From contig JAFGBD010000023.1 of NCBI GenBank assembly GCA_016933335.1, positions 124,001-188,000 of the forward strand: 64,000 nt of DNA, read 5' to 3'. Position numbers and translations under genes: made by a program. The notes under the pieces are model-generated. The model ran no database searches, was not told where the DNA came from, and worked only from the letters and a program-made list of their open reading frames with translations. Source of the stretch: Bacteroidales bacterium (GTDB lineage: Bacteria > Bacteroidota > Bacteroidia > Bacteroidales > UBA10428). Positions 47,174 to 56,700 of this stretch are shown here, piece after piece. The first letter of the stretch is position 1. Each line of letters begins with the position of its first letter.

Positions 47174-48580
47174 TTATTTAGCGGGCACACCGGTAATGAT
47201 ACCCTGAACCACGTCAATTGTTATGGTATAGGTACCTGATACCAGATCCAGGAAATTCAGGTCACCACCATTTGGTCCACTCCAGAGGTCTGCCGGGACA
47301 TTTTTAAATGCGGTATAATTACGCGTATTTCCCCAGTTTCCGGACTCCGGGAAGAAACGCCATTCTGTACCTGCAACAAGTTCTGAAGTTTCGGTAAATT
47401 TCTCACCCCGTATCCATGTCATTGATTCTCCAAAAGTCCAGCTGTTAAAGCCACCTACACGATACATCGTCGGCATCTCTGCAGGTTCCAGAACAATTGA
47501 CAGATCAAGCGTTGAAACAGTGATTTTATAGATACCGGTAGTTCCGTTAAATAAGAAATTGGCATCACCTCCATTAGGTCCGGACAATTTTTCATCAATG
47601 GTTCCTTCGGCAAATGTATTGTAGTTCCACTGGTTTGCACCCCATGAAGCAGATTCAAAGAATCTCCATTCATTGCCATTGGTGAATGTCTCAATACCCT
47701 CAAATACACCTCCTCCTTTATGTCTTAATGCCAGAGGATCTTCAAGGTTCCATGCCTGATCACCTCCAATAAGGAATAATGCAGAAGGGAATAGCTGTTT
47801 TTCAATCGCGATGGATTTGGTATTGAGATCAACCTGCACAGCATAGGTTCCTAAAATATCACTGCCAAATTTAAAATTGGAATCACTATCGCCATTGTCT
47901 TCAAATGCTGCAGGAATACTTCCGCTAAAATAAGAAAATCCCCATTGTTCACCCGTATCCCAGCTTTTCAATTCAAAAAATCTGAACACATCACCTGTCT
48001 CAAAATCAACAAAACCTGAATATATCAGGGGAGCTGTACTTTGCAGTTCAATTGCATCATCAAGACTCCACCCCTGCAAACTACCCACAATGTAAATGGG
48101 CGGAATATCAGGATCATAAGGGGTGATATTAACAGTGATGGGTGCTGAATAAACACTGTCAAGACTTACAGATACAATGGTTGATATTACCCTGAATTGC
48201 ACTGCAGCAGGCACTTCCGGTGCTTGTGACAAATCATCCACCAGCACATTGTTAAGATCTTCTATGTTAATCTCTGCAGATAAATCCGTGGTCGTTGCCA
48301 AATCCACCGCATTTTCAAAATCAGAACCTTCAACGTCTATTTGCAGGATATAGGTAATTGATGTTGGATATCCATAATCAGTAGAATCCCAGGTGATTGT
48401 CTCAAAATTATCATTTGCTTTTGCATATGTTAACACATAAGAAGAACTCGATAAATTCGCAATCGTACCTCCGGTTACTTTTGAAATATCCAGGGTTACT
48501 TTGTCAACAATGTCCTTCTCACACGAAAACGTGAAGATTAACATCAGAAATATCAAACCTGTATATAGTATTTTTTTCAT
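47174..48580 (-). CDS. SusE/SusF-like surface glycan-binding lipoprotein
   Basis: A 468-residue lipoprotein with lipobox FTFSC (Cys20). The N-terminal SusE domain is followed by three tandem SusF/SusE-type starch-binding-like modules at about residues 158, 263 and 371, starting YIVGSLQGWSLDD, FLIGGDQAWNLED and YRVGGFNSWTFGE. Each ends with a similar strand (NFKF.. TYAVQV; NFLF.. IYKITV; NFLD.. TYTITI). I use ATG 48580 (MKKILYTGL), 10 bp after the susD stop; an earlier ATG at 48628 would overlap susD. It holds oligosaccharides at the outer surface for SusC/D. Confidence 0.85.
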   Translation of the reverse strand: MKKILYTGLIFLMLIFTFSCEKDIVDKVTLDISKVTGGTIANLSSSSYVLTYAKANDNFETITWDSTDYGYPTSITYILQIDVEGSDFENAVDLATTTDLSAEINIEDLNNVLVDDLSQAPEVPAAVQFRVISTIVSVSLDSVYSAPITVNITPYDPDIPPIYIVGSLQGWSLDDAIELQSTAPLIYSGFVDFETGDVFRFFELKSWDTGEQWGFSYFSGSIPAAFEDNGDSDSNFKFGSDILGTYAVQVDLNTKSIAIEKQLFPSALFLIGGDQAWNLEDPLALRHKGGGVFEGIETFTNGNEWRFFESASWGANQWNYNTFAEGTIDEKLSGPNGGDANFLFNGTTGIYKITVSTLDLSIVLEPAEMPTMYRVGGFNSWTFGESMTWIRGEKFTETSELVAGTEWRFFPESGNWGNTRNYTAFKNVPADLWSGPNGGDLNFLDLVSGTYTITIDVVQGIITGVPAK

Positions 48581-48590
48581 ATTTTTAATT

Positions 48591-50174
48591 TTAATAACCT
48601 TCATTTTGTATAAGATTTGGGTTAGCATTTAATTGAGAAGCCGGAATCGGGTATCTGTCTCTCCATGATTCTGTTGGCTTTCCTTCTCTCACGTTGCCTT
48701 TCCATGGCCATACATGCGTACCGCTGGTAAATTGCCCGAACCTGATTAAATCAGTTCTTCTGTGGCCTTCCCAGTACAATTCCCGTGAACGTTCATCCAT
48801 CAGAAAATCAAGAGTCAGATCGCCCTGGCCAATGGTACTGGCACTGGCTCTTTCGCGCAAATCATTCACATAACCCACGGCATCTGATATAGAGCCACCG
48901 CCACTTCTTACCACAGCTTCAGCATACAACAAATAGGCATCTGCCAGCCGGAACATCGGAAAGTCGGTATCAGGATGAGTGCCCTGATCTGAATCGGAAA
49001 AACTTCCGTCCAGTTTTTTGTTTGAAAATTTGATTGACATATAGCCATCTGAAAATAACGATGGGTCATTGATTTCCAGACTCTGGCCATCTGACCAGAA
49101 GAGGGCTCTTACATCACCGGCTTCAAAAAGATTCACCAGTGTTGGCAGGCATCTGACAATACCCCACTGGGCATTGAGTCCTACGGTATCATGTGCAGGA
49201 ATTGAACCACCGCCAAGTGCACCTGCTATCAGATAAGTAGCTCCTCCCCAGGACTGGGTTGTGGCACCATCAAAAATCAAGGGGAAAATTATTTCCGGAC
49301 TGTTATTATTGTCAGCAACAAAATTCTGGCGTTGTATTTCCGCTAATTCATATGGTCCACTGATGACATTTTCCAGCGCGGCCAGTGCCTCTGCATAATG
49401 GTCTTGCTTAATATAAGCTTCAGCATTCATATATAATTTTGCCAGAAGCATATAGGCAGCAACCTTGTTTGCCCTTCCGTAGATATAGGGTGCATCCTGA
49501 AGTACTACTGATTTTTCACCGCCGGTAGTAATGTCAATCAATTCATTTTCAATATATTCAAATAACTTTAAACTATCGGCACGCGGTGGAAAGAATGCTC
49601 CCGGTTTATCATCTTCTGTTACAAAAGGAGCAGTTCCAAACAGGTCTAAAGCATGCCAGTATGCCATTGCCCTGAGAAATCTTGCTTCCGGTATCATGGC
49701 ATCTACCTCGGAAAAATCACTCCCCGTCGCCAGCCTGATAAATTCATTACAGGTTGTAGCAAAGTATATTATCCGGGAATGAAGAATACCCAGGTATGAA
49801 TTGGTAGATCCCCAGGTATGAAAGTTAAATTCCGGCAAACCAGCCGAAATATCCCCTCTGGATACTGTTTCATCGGATGATATCTGCTGCGCATTCCACC
49901 ACGATCTCATGTAGGTGGAAAAACCTTCATCGAATCCCTGAAAATCCGGGTCTCCATGAGGGCCTTGCAGACCACTCAGTAATAAACATGTATAGCATTT
50001 TGCCAGGCCGCCCAGGTAATCATCCGGTGTTTGATAAACATTTTCAGAACTAATCACATTCGGATCTATCGGAGCAACGTCCAGATCATCGTAACATCCG
50101 TTTAATAACACTAAAACCAGTGTTGCTGTTAGTGTTACTATCGATACTTTAGATATATAATTTTTCATATTCAT
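48591..50174 (-). CDS. SusD-like (RagB) nutrient-binding lipoprotein
   Basis: A 527-residue lipoprotein (lipobox VLLNGC). It has the SusD family layout with TPR-like helical pairs (EARFLRAMAYWHALDLFGTAPFV, AAYMLLAKLYMNAEAYI) and the C-terminal conserved ELYWEGHRRTDLIRFG. It forms the lid over the SusC channel and binds the oligosaccharide. It lies 12 bp after the susC stop. Tandem starts MNMKN allow ATG 50174 or 50168. Confidence 0.95.
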   Translation of the reverse strand: MNMKNYISKVSIVTLTATLVLVLLNGCYDDLDVAPIDPNVISSENVYQTPDDYLGGLAKCYTCLLLSGLQGPHGDPDFQGFDEGFSTYMRSWWNAQQISSDETVSRGDISAGLPEFNFHTWGSTNSYLGILHSRIIYFATTCNEFIRLATGSDFSEVDAMIPEARFLRAMAYWHALDLFGTAPFVTEDDKPGAFFPPRADSLKLFEYIENELIDITTGGEKSVVLQDAPYIYGRANKVAAYMLLAKLYMNAEAYIKQDHYAEALAALENVISGPYELAEIQRQNFVADNNNSPEIIFPLIFDGATTQSWGGATYLIAGALGGGSIPAHDTVGLNAQWGIVRCLPTLVNLFEAGDVRALFWSDGQSLEINDPSLFSDGYMSIKFSNKKLDGSFSDSDQGTHPDTDFPMFRLADAYLLYAEAVVRSGGGSISDAVGYVNDLRERASASTIGQGDLTLDFLMDERSRELYWEGHRRTDLIRFGQFTSGTHVWPWKGNVREGKPTESWRDRYPIPASQLNANPNLIQNEGY

Positions 50175-50186
50175 GTCTCTTTTTTG

Positions 50187-53100
50187 TTAGAAATTAAAAC
50201 CAAGACTTAGCATAAATTTACGGGACCTTGGATACTGATTGTTGTCAACTCCACCCTGAACTTCCGGATCCAGGCCTTCGTAATTAGTTATCATAAAAGC
50301 ATTGATCACGGTAAAAGCGAGTCTTGGACTGAATTCTTTCACCACGTTTTTAAAGGTATACCCTGCTGATATATTGTCCATTTTGAAAAACGAAGCATTT
50401 TGTACGTATATATCGGAGTATGGCTGGGCATACTCAAATCCTATATCCAAAGCTTTTTTAGGTACATTAACAAAGAATATATCATTTGAATACAGACCCT
50501 GAAGAGGAAAAGCCTGAAGGTTATTATAATTATAGTTGCCAAGACTGATTCTTCCGGAGAACGAAAAATCCAGATTCTTGTAGGTCAGTCTTGAGTGTAT
50601 CCCCATCATATAATCCGGTTCGGGGCTGTGGTTATGATATCTGTTAAAGATATTGTTGGTTATAACTCCGCCTTCTCCTGTACGATCAACATAAACACCT
50701 TCTATGGGGTCTCCGTTTTCATCAAATACCTGCTGGAATGTGAAAAATGCATTGGGCTCATGTCCGATTGAATGAATTTGCACAAGTGTGCCCAATCCGC
50801 CGCCGGAAACCTGATTTCCTGTTTCAACTCCCGCACTTGTAGGATTATCGGTCTGATACAGTTTCTTGATCTCTCTTTCATTATAAGTCAGATTTGCACT
50901 GATGGTCCAGTTAAGATCTCGAGTCGATAATGGCCTGTATGTTAGTGTAACTTCGTATCCTTTGATATCCATGTCTCCGACATTTGTAAGGATATAATTG
51001 CCAAAATTACTGCCATCTGCTAATGGAACAAGATTCAGAAGATCTTTTGTTTCTCTCTTGTATAAATCAACTGTACCCGAGAGTTTATTTTTCCACAGTC
51101 CGAAATCCAGTCCAATATTATATGTAGTGGTTTCTTCCCACTTTAAATTGGCGTCATACGGCTCCGGGCGGCGAATCCTGACCAGTGAACCACCTGGACC
51201 AATAGGGTAATAAGAATATCCGGTACCTAATCCATACTTGGCTATAGCGGGATAATAGGCATCTGAAACATTGGAATTGTTGGGATCCAGACCTTGCTGT
51301 CCGGTAACTCCATAGCCTACTCTCAGTTTTAATTCTGAAATAATAACGTTACCGGCAAGGAATGACTCTTCATTAATCTTCCATGCTGCTGCCACAGAAG
51401 GGAATAAACCAAACTGGTTATCGCCAACAAACCGGGAAGTACCATCCTGCCTGAGGGTGGCAGTCAGTATATACCTGTCTTTGAGTGTATAGATTAACCG
51501 CCCGTAGGTGGAGATCAAAAAGTTTTCGGTTGGATTGTCTGTTTCCACAGAATCTATGGCTGCAGCACTTTCTTTATAATACCTGGTATCCAGGTTAACT
51601 ATTGTTCCTGCCGTGTTTCTGTTAAAATCAGTTCTTCCACGCCTGAAATGTTGCCAGGAGTACCCGACGGTAACGTTAAAATTACTTATTCCTACTTCCT
51701 TGGTATAATTCAAATAAACATCCAGCAGCTCTGAGGAGGTATTTCCGGTATATTCATTTATGCTTCCATTCGCGTCACCAAAATCTCTGATGGTATATGT
51801 AGCACCGGGGAGCCAGTTGTTATGGCCTTCTGATTCGCTCTTGTCGATACCCAAATTCAAATGAGCTTTGAGATCAGGGAGAAAATGCAACTTATATTCC
51901 AAATGCATATTCCCGATAAACCGGTTTACATCACCGGCATTATCCCTGAGTTTTAACTGGGCTAAGGGATTAGATATAAAAGTTGTGGCTATGCCCTCCG
52001 GATCCATACTGCCATCAGGCAGGTTTGTTTCTGTCCATTGAAAGTAACCCTTATAAGTCGTATTGCCGTTATATACGGGTTGTGTGGGATCAAATGATAC
52101 AGCATGGGCAATAGCCCCCTGAACATGGGCGGCAATATTTGAAGCGGCTCCAAACTCTGAATGTGCAGCAGTACCCTTGGCATTCAGATCGATCTTTAAA
52201 TGATCATCCAGTAAACTCGGGTTGACATTAAGTGACAGTGAATGCCTTGATGCTTTTGTGGTTTCAACAATACCCTGTTCATTGTTATAACCGTATGAAA
52301 GCCTGAAAGGAACACTTTTAATACTCCCGGAAACGGTCAGGTTATTGTTGGTTGACATTCCGTTCCTGTAGATCAGATCCTGCCAGTCCGTATTCTCATC
52401 ACCCAGCCTGGATACAATTGATGCATCCAAACCCGCTGCTCCTTCTGCAAGCCTTTCATTAATCAAAGCCCGATATTCATCTCCGTTCAGCACTTCCACA
52501 AACTCAATTGGTGCGCTGATTGTAAAATCTGTATTAAATCCAACCTTTAACTTTCCTTCACTGCCTTTTTTTGTAGTTATAATGATCACTCCGTTAGATG
52601 CCCTTGAACCATAAATGGCAGCGGCAGAGGCATCTTTTAAGACGGTAAATGATTCAATATCATTAGGATTCAGGGTGTTCAGGGGATTTGATATTCCGCG
52701 AGGACTGCCATCATCAACCGGAAAACCGTCTATTACAACCAGCGGATCATTGGTTGCTCCACCAAGAGAAGAACCCCCTCTGATTCGTATGACATTTCCG
52801 GCTCCCGGCTGACCATCATAGCTTGTGACAACCACACCGGCTATCCGGCCTAACAATAATTCCTGGGGTGAAGTAGTAACTCCCTGGTTAAAATCCTTTT
52901 CCCCTAATGTGGAGATTGATCCGGTAAGGTCCTCTTTCCTGACCTGGCCATAACCGATAACAACAACCTCTTCCAGACTGGCAATATCCGGAAGAAGATT
53001 AATATCGATCCGGGTTTGATTTTCAACAGAGGCTTCTTCTGTTACATAACCCACAAAAGAAAATTGCAATATACTTTTCGCATCAGGCACGGTAATATTA

Positions 53101-53276
53101 TAATTACCATCATTGTCCGTTATGGTTCCGGTGGTTGTTCCTTTGATAACAACATTTACCCCCGGCAAACCATTGTCGTTTTCATCAAGTACCTTACCTG
53201 AGACTTCCACCTGTTGTGCTAACAGGGAGGTACTTAATATAAAAATAAAAGTCAGAAAACATAAAATTTTTCTCAT
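50187..53276 (-). CDS. SusC-like TonB-dependent outer-membrane transporter
   Basis: A 1029-residue protein with a signal peptide, a carboxypeptidase-regulatory-like domain (VSGKVLDENDNGLPGVNVVIKG), a plug (VVVIGYGQVRKEDLTGSIS, RIRGGSSLGGATNDPLVVIDG) and a C-terminal 22-strand beta-barrel ending in FMLSLGFNF with the terminal Phe. This is the RagA/SusC family, which imports oligosaccharides using TonB energy. It is the first large gene of the PUL downstream of the HTCS and is preceded by a long leader with a small ORF. Confidence 0.96.
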   Translation of the reverse strand: MRKILCFLTFIFILSTSLLAQQVEVSGKVLDENDNGLPGVNVVIKGTTTGTITDNDGNYNITVPDAKSILQFSFVGYVTEEASVENQTRIDINLLPDIASLEEVVVIGYGQVRKEDLTGSISTLGEKDFNQGVTTSPQELLLGRIAGVVVTSYDGQPGAGNVIRIRGGSSLGGATNDPLVVIDGFPVDDGSPRGISNPLNTLNPNDIESFTVLKDASAAAIYGSRASNGVIIITTKKGSEGKLKVGFNTDFTISAPIEFVEVLNGDEYRALINERLAEGAAGLDASIVSRLGDENTDWQDLIYRNGMSTNNNLTVSGSIKSVPFRLSYGYNNEQGIVETTKASRHSLSLNVNPSLLDDHLKIDLNAKGTAAHSEFGAASNIAAHVQGAIAHAVSFDPTQPVYNGNTTYKGYFQWTETNLPDGSMDPEGIATTFISNPLAQLKLRDNAGDVNRFIGNMHLEYKLHFLPDLKAHLNLGIDKSESEGHNNWLPGATYTIRDFGDANGSINEYTGNTSSELLDVYLNYTKEVGISNFNVTVGYSWQHFRRGRTDFNRNTAGTIVNLDTRYYKESAAAIDSVETDNPTENFLISTYGRLIYTLKDRYILTATLRQDGTSRFVGDNQFGLFPSVAAAWKINEESFLAGNVIISELKLRVGYGVTGQQGLDPNNSNVSDAYYPAIAKYGLGTGYSYYPIGPGGSLVRIRRPEPYDANLKWEETTTYNIGLDFGLWKNKLSGTVDLYKRETKDLLNLVPLADGSNFGNYILTNVGDMDIKGYEVTLTYRPLSTRDLNWTISANLTYNEREIKKLYQTDNPTSAGVETGNQVSGGGLGTLVQIHSIGHEPNAFFTFQQVFDENGDPIEGVYVDRTGEGGVITNNIFNRYHNHSPEPDYMMGIHSRLTYKNLDFSFSGRISLGNYNYNNLQAFPLQGLYSNDIFFVNVPKKALDIGFEYAQPYSDIYVQNASFFKMDNISAGYTFKNVVKEFSPRLAFTVINAFMITNYEGLDPEVQGGVDNNQYPRSRKFMLSLGFNF

Positions 53277-53311
53277 AAGTATTTTAAATTAAAAGTTTTA
53301 ATTTTAGGTAG

Positions 53312-53443
53312 TTATCTGTCAGATAATATGATCAGCAATAAGAATATCACAAAAGAGATAATTAAGAGGAAAACTGTCAATTCTTTTATTATTGTAGGTC
53401 TTAATAAAGCTCTTTTTTTCTTCTTTCCGTTTTGTTTTCCCAT
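53312..53443 (-). CDS. Candidate 43-residue membrane protein upstream of susC
   Basis: A short ORF with ATG at 53443 and TAA at 53314-53312, ending 35 bp before the susC ATG. It encodes a basic N-terminus (MGKQNGKKKKRALLRP) and one hydrophobic helix (ELTVFLLIISFVIFLLLIIL) ending SDR. Such a basic-then-membrane layout is what a real small inner-membrane protein looks like. It has no known family here. It could be translated as part of the susC mRNA and regulate it, or be chance. Ribosome profiling would decide. Confidence 0.4.
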   Translation of the reverse strand: MGKQNGKKKKRALLRPTIIKELTVFLLIISFVIFLLLIILSDR

Positions 53444-53751
53444 TACTGTAAAAGCTACTTTAAAGTAAGAACAAACATCGGATTTGTTTTATCGCAGATT
53501 TGAAGAAGAAGGTTTTTTTTCATAAGCATTGGTTTTTAGTGTTAGTAATTATGATCGAAAATTAAGGTTATTAATGCTTATATATGGAAAGAATTAGTTC
53601 AATTCACAATACAAATCTTACAACTCAGAAAGAAATCTTACATAAAACAAAAAATATCTTACATGAATAAAATACAAGGCTGACTTGCCATGATATAAAC
53701 TGAAATAACTGAGTGGAATATCTAAGATTTAAACATAAACAGAAAATGCGG
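53444..53751. other. HTCS-susC intergenic region
   Basis: The 308 bp between the HTCS stop and the small ORF are AT-rich. They contain three regularly spaced direct repeats (listed separately) and no clear TAnnTTTG box on the minus strand, so the promoter may depend on the activator. Confidence 0.6.
53613..53663. promoter_or_regulatory. Three direct repeats, candidate HTCS operator
   Basis: AAATCTTACA occurs at 53613-53622 and 53633-53642, and ATATCTTACA at 53654-53663, with start-to-start spacings of 20 and 21 bp, two helical turns. The core ATCTTACA is identical in all three. AraC-type DNA-binding domains, which end the adjacent HTCS protein, commonly bind direct repeats at such spacing. 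The site lies about 340-390 bp upstream of the susC ATG and 170-220 bp upstream of the small ORF. Binding is inferred, not shown. Confidence 0.6.
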
Positions 53752-56700
53752 CTAACTTCCAGGGGTTTTCTTTCTGCTGTTTGCTGAAATATATTCTTTC
53801 GGAGTTAAACCAAATTCATTCTGAAAGCATTTGGCAAAGTATGACTGATTTGAAAATCCTGTATCATACATGATCTGTGCAATTGATCCTTGTTTTGCCA
53901 GTAAAAGACCGGCTGCTTTCTTCAATCTGATCTTCCTGATCAGCTCATTTGTTGATAATCCGGTTAGTGCTTTTATCTTTCTGTAAAGGTGAGTGGAACT
54001 TATGCCAATTTCCGTGCTGATTCTTTCAACATTCAAATCAGGTTCGGACATATTTTTATGAATAAAATCATGGATTTTACTTATGAATTGCTCATCAATT
54101 GAAGGGAGTTCTGAAAAATTTTCCATGAGCTGAAATTCATTTCGAAAGTGCTTTTTCAACTGTTGCCTCTGTTCCAGAAGTTTTTCAATTCTTATGATTA
54201 AATGTTTTGGATGGAAAGGTTTTGTAATATACTCATCCGCTCCCTTGGATATTCCTTTAATCCTGTCATCAATTGATGTCAGGGCGGTCAGAAGTATTAC
54301 CGGTATATGGCTTATCCTGATGTCGGATTTAATCCTGTCACATAAGTCAAATCCGTCCTTTCCCGGCATCATTATATCCGAAATAATCAGATCGGGCTCT
54401 TCATTTAATGCAAGTTCAAGGCCTTTGATCCCGTTATTGGCGGTTATGATCCTGTATTTTTCTTCAAGCAGTTTTCCAACATATTTTGCCATTTCAACAT
54501 CATCCTCAATAATGAGTATTTTTGAGGCATTGACTGTTTTAGGTTCTTTAAAGGTGACTGCAGAAAAATCATCACCGGTAATTACTATTTCATTCTCTTC
54601 GTTAATGAATTCATGAATTTGCTGTTTATCGTTAATATCCAACAGGTTATTATCAAATTCATTTTCACTGAAAAAAGATTTATGAACAGGTAATACAACT
54701 GTAAAGGTTGTACCGATGTTTTCTTCACTCCGGACTTCAATTTTACCGTGGTGCAGATCGACCAGGTTCTTACACAATGCAAGTCCGATTCCGGTGCCTC
54801 TTTTTTGCTCACCATGATCCTCAACCTGGTAAAAACGATTGAAAATTGTCTGTATTTTTTCTTTGGGTATTCCGGAACCGGTATCGGAAACCACAATTCT
54901 AATGTACCTTTCATCTGCCTGATTTGGTAGTACAACATTGTTCCTGTCATCCAGGAATTCCAGTGTAAGCTGAACAGTTCCTTTACAGGGTGTGAATTTG
55001 AAGGCATTTGACAGCAGATTATAGATCACGGTTTCAATTACATTTTCATCGAACCAGACGTAAGCTGATTTCGCATTTATTTTAAGAGAGTATTTTATCC
55101 TGTTTCTTGATGATTGTGATTTAAAAGAAATCGCCAGTTCCTTGACCAGGAAAACAATATCTTTTCTGGATACTTTCAACTCGAGATTGCCTGTTTCAGC
55201 TTTTCTGAATTTTAAAATCTGATTTATCAGCCGGAGCAGTCTTTTGCTGCCGATTTGCATAAAAGCCAGTTGCTGCCTGATCTTACTCCCAGGTATATCC
55301 ATTGAATGAAGTCTATCCAAAGGACCCAGGATCAATGTCAGAGGGGTTCTGAACTCATGGGAGATATTTGTATAAAACTGTAATTTCATCTTGTTATATT
55401 CTTCAGCCTTCTCGCGTTCGATTCTTTCCAGCTGAATATTATGCCTGTAACGTGCCCTGGTGAGAATCTGATTTCTAAAGTATATCAGTAACAGGATAAG
55501 TACTAAGGTATAAGCCATGAAGGCCCATATAGTTTCCCAGTATGCAGGAAGTACAGTCAGATCAATTATTGTACATTTCTCGTTCCATAAACCGTTCTTA
55601 TTGGTGGATTTGACCTTGAATTTGTAATCTCCGGGACGCAGGTGTGAATAAGTTGCATATCTTCTTTCAGAATTGGTATAGACCCAGTCCGGATCAAAGT
55701 TTTCCAGCTTATAGGCATATTTGATCTTATTCTGTGAGGTAAAAGTCAATGCATTAAATTCAAATGTAAATGCGTAGTCTTTTCGCGTAAGTACGATCTT
55801 GTCTGTATGAATGATTGACTTGTCAAGAATCTTGCGTCCGTTATTTATTTTCCCGACGCCAACCGATTTATTGAACAGCAGGAAATCGGTCACCAGCACT
55901 TTTGGAAAAGTCTGTTTCGATTCAATGCTGTCAGGATGAAAAATATTTAATCCGTTTATGCCTCCAAAATACATCTTGCCCGAACGGCTTTTCAGATATG
56001 CACGCCAGTAAAACTGATCTCCCTGCAAGCCGTCATCTTTGTCGAAATTTAAAAAAACTTCATTTTCGGTATCGAACTTCGATAAACCTTTGTTTGTGCT
56101 TAACCATATATATCCCTTATTATCTTCGAGAATTCCATATATTGTGTTACCTGACAGTCCGTCTTTTTCAGAGTAAAAGGTAAAATCTGCATATGGATTG
56201 TTTTTTATATCCAGATCCCTTAAATTCAGCTTGTTAAGCCCTCCGGCATAAGTCCCGATCCATAAAACACCTCTTGAATCTTCAAATGTCGTTATAATCC
56301 TGTTGTCACTCAGTTTATTGATGCCGGACGGTTCTTTCTTGTAATGAATAATCGTATCGAGATTTAAATTACGGGGTTCACAGGTAATTCTGTTCAATCC
56401 GTTCCATGTGCTTACCCATATATTACCTGATTGATCTTTAAGAAGTTTATTTACCGAAATAGCTGTAAGTCTTCTCCGGCTGTCCTGGGGATTATCAAAT
56501 CGTATTATTCTGTTTTCTGTCTTATTGTAAATAAAGATGCCCCCGTTACATCCAATCCAGATATTATGAAATTCATCTTCAAACAAATCATTTACGAATT
56601 CAGGGACTTCCGGGAAAATCTCAGTGAATTCACCGGTCTTTCTGTTCATCTTATTTAAACCTCCTCCCCATGTACCTATCCAGAAATCACCCTGATCGTC

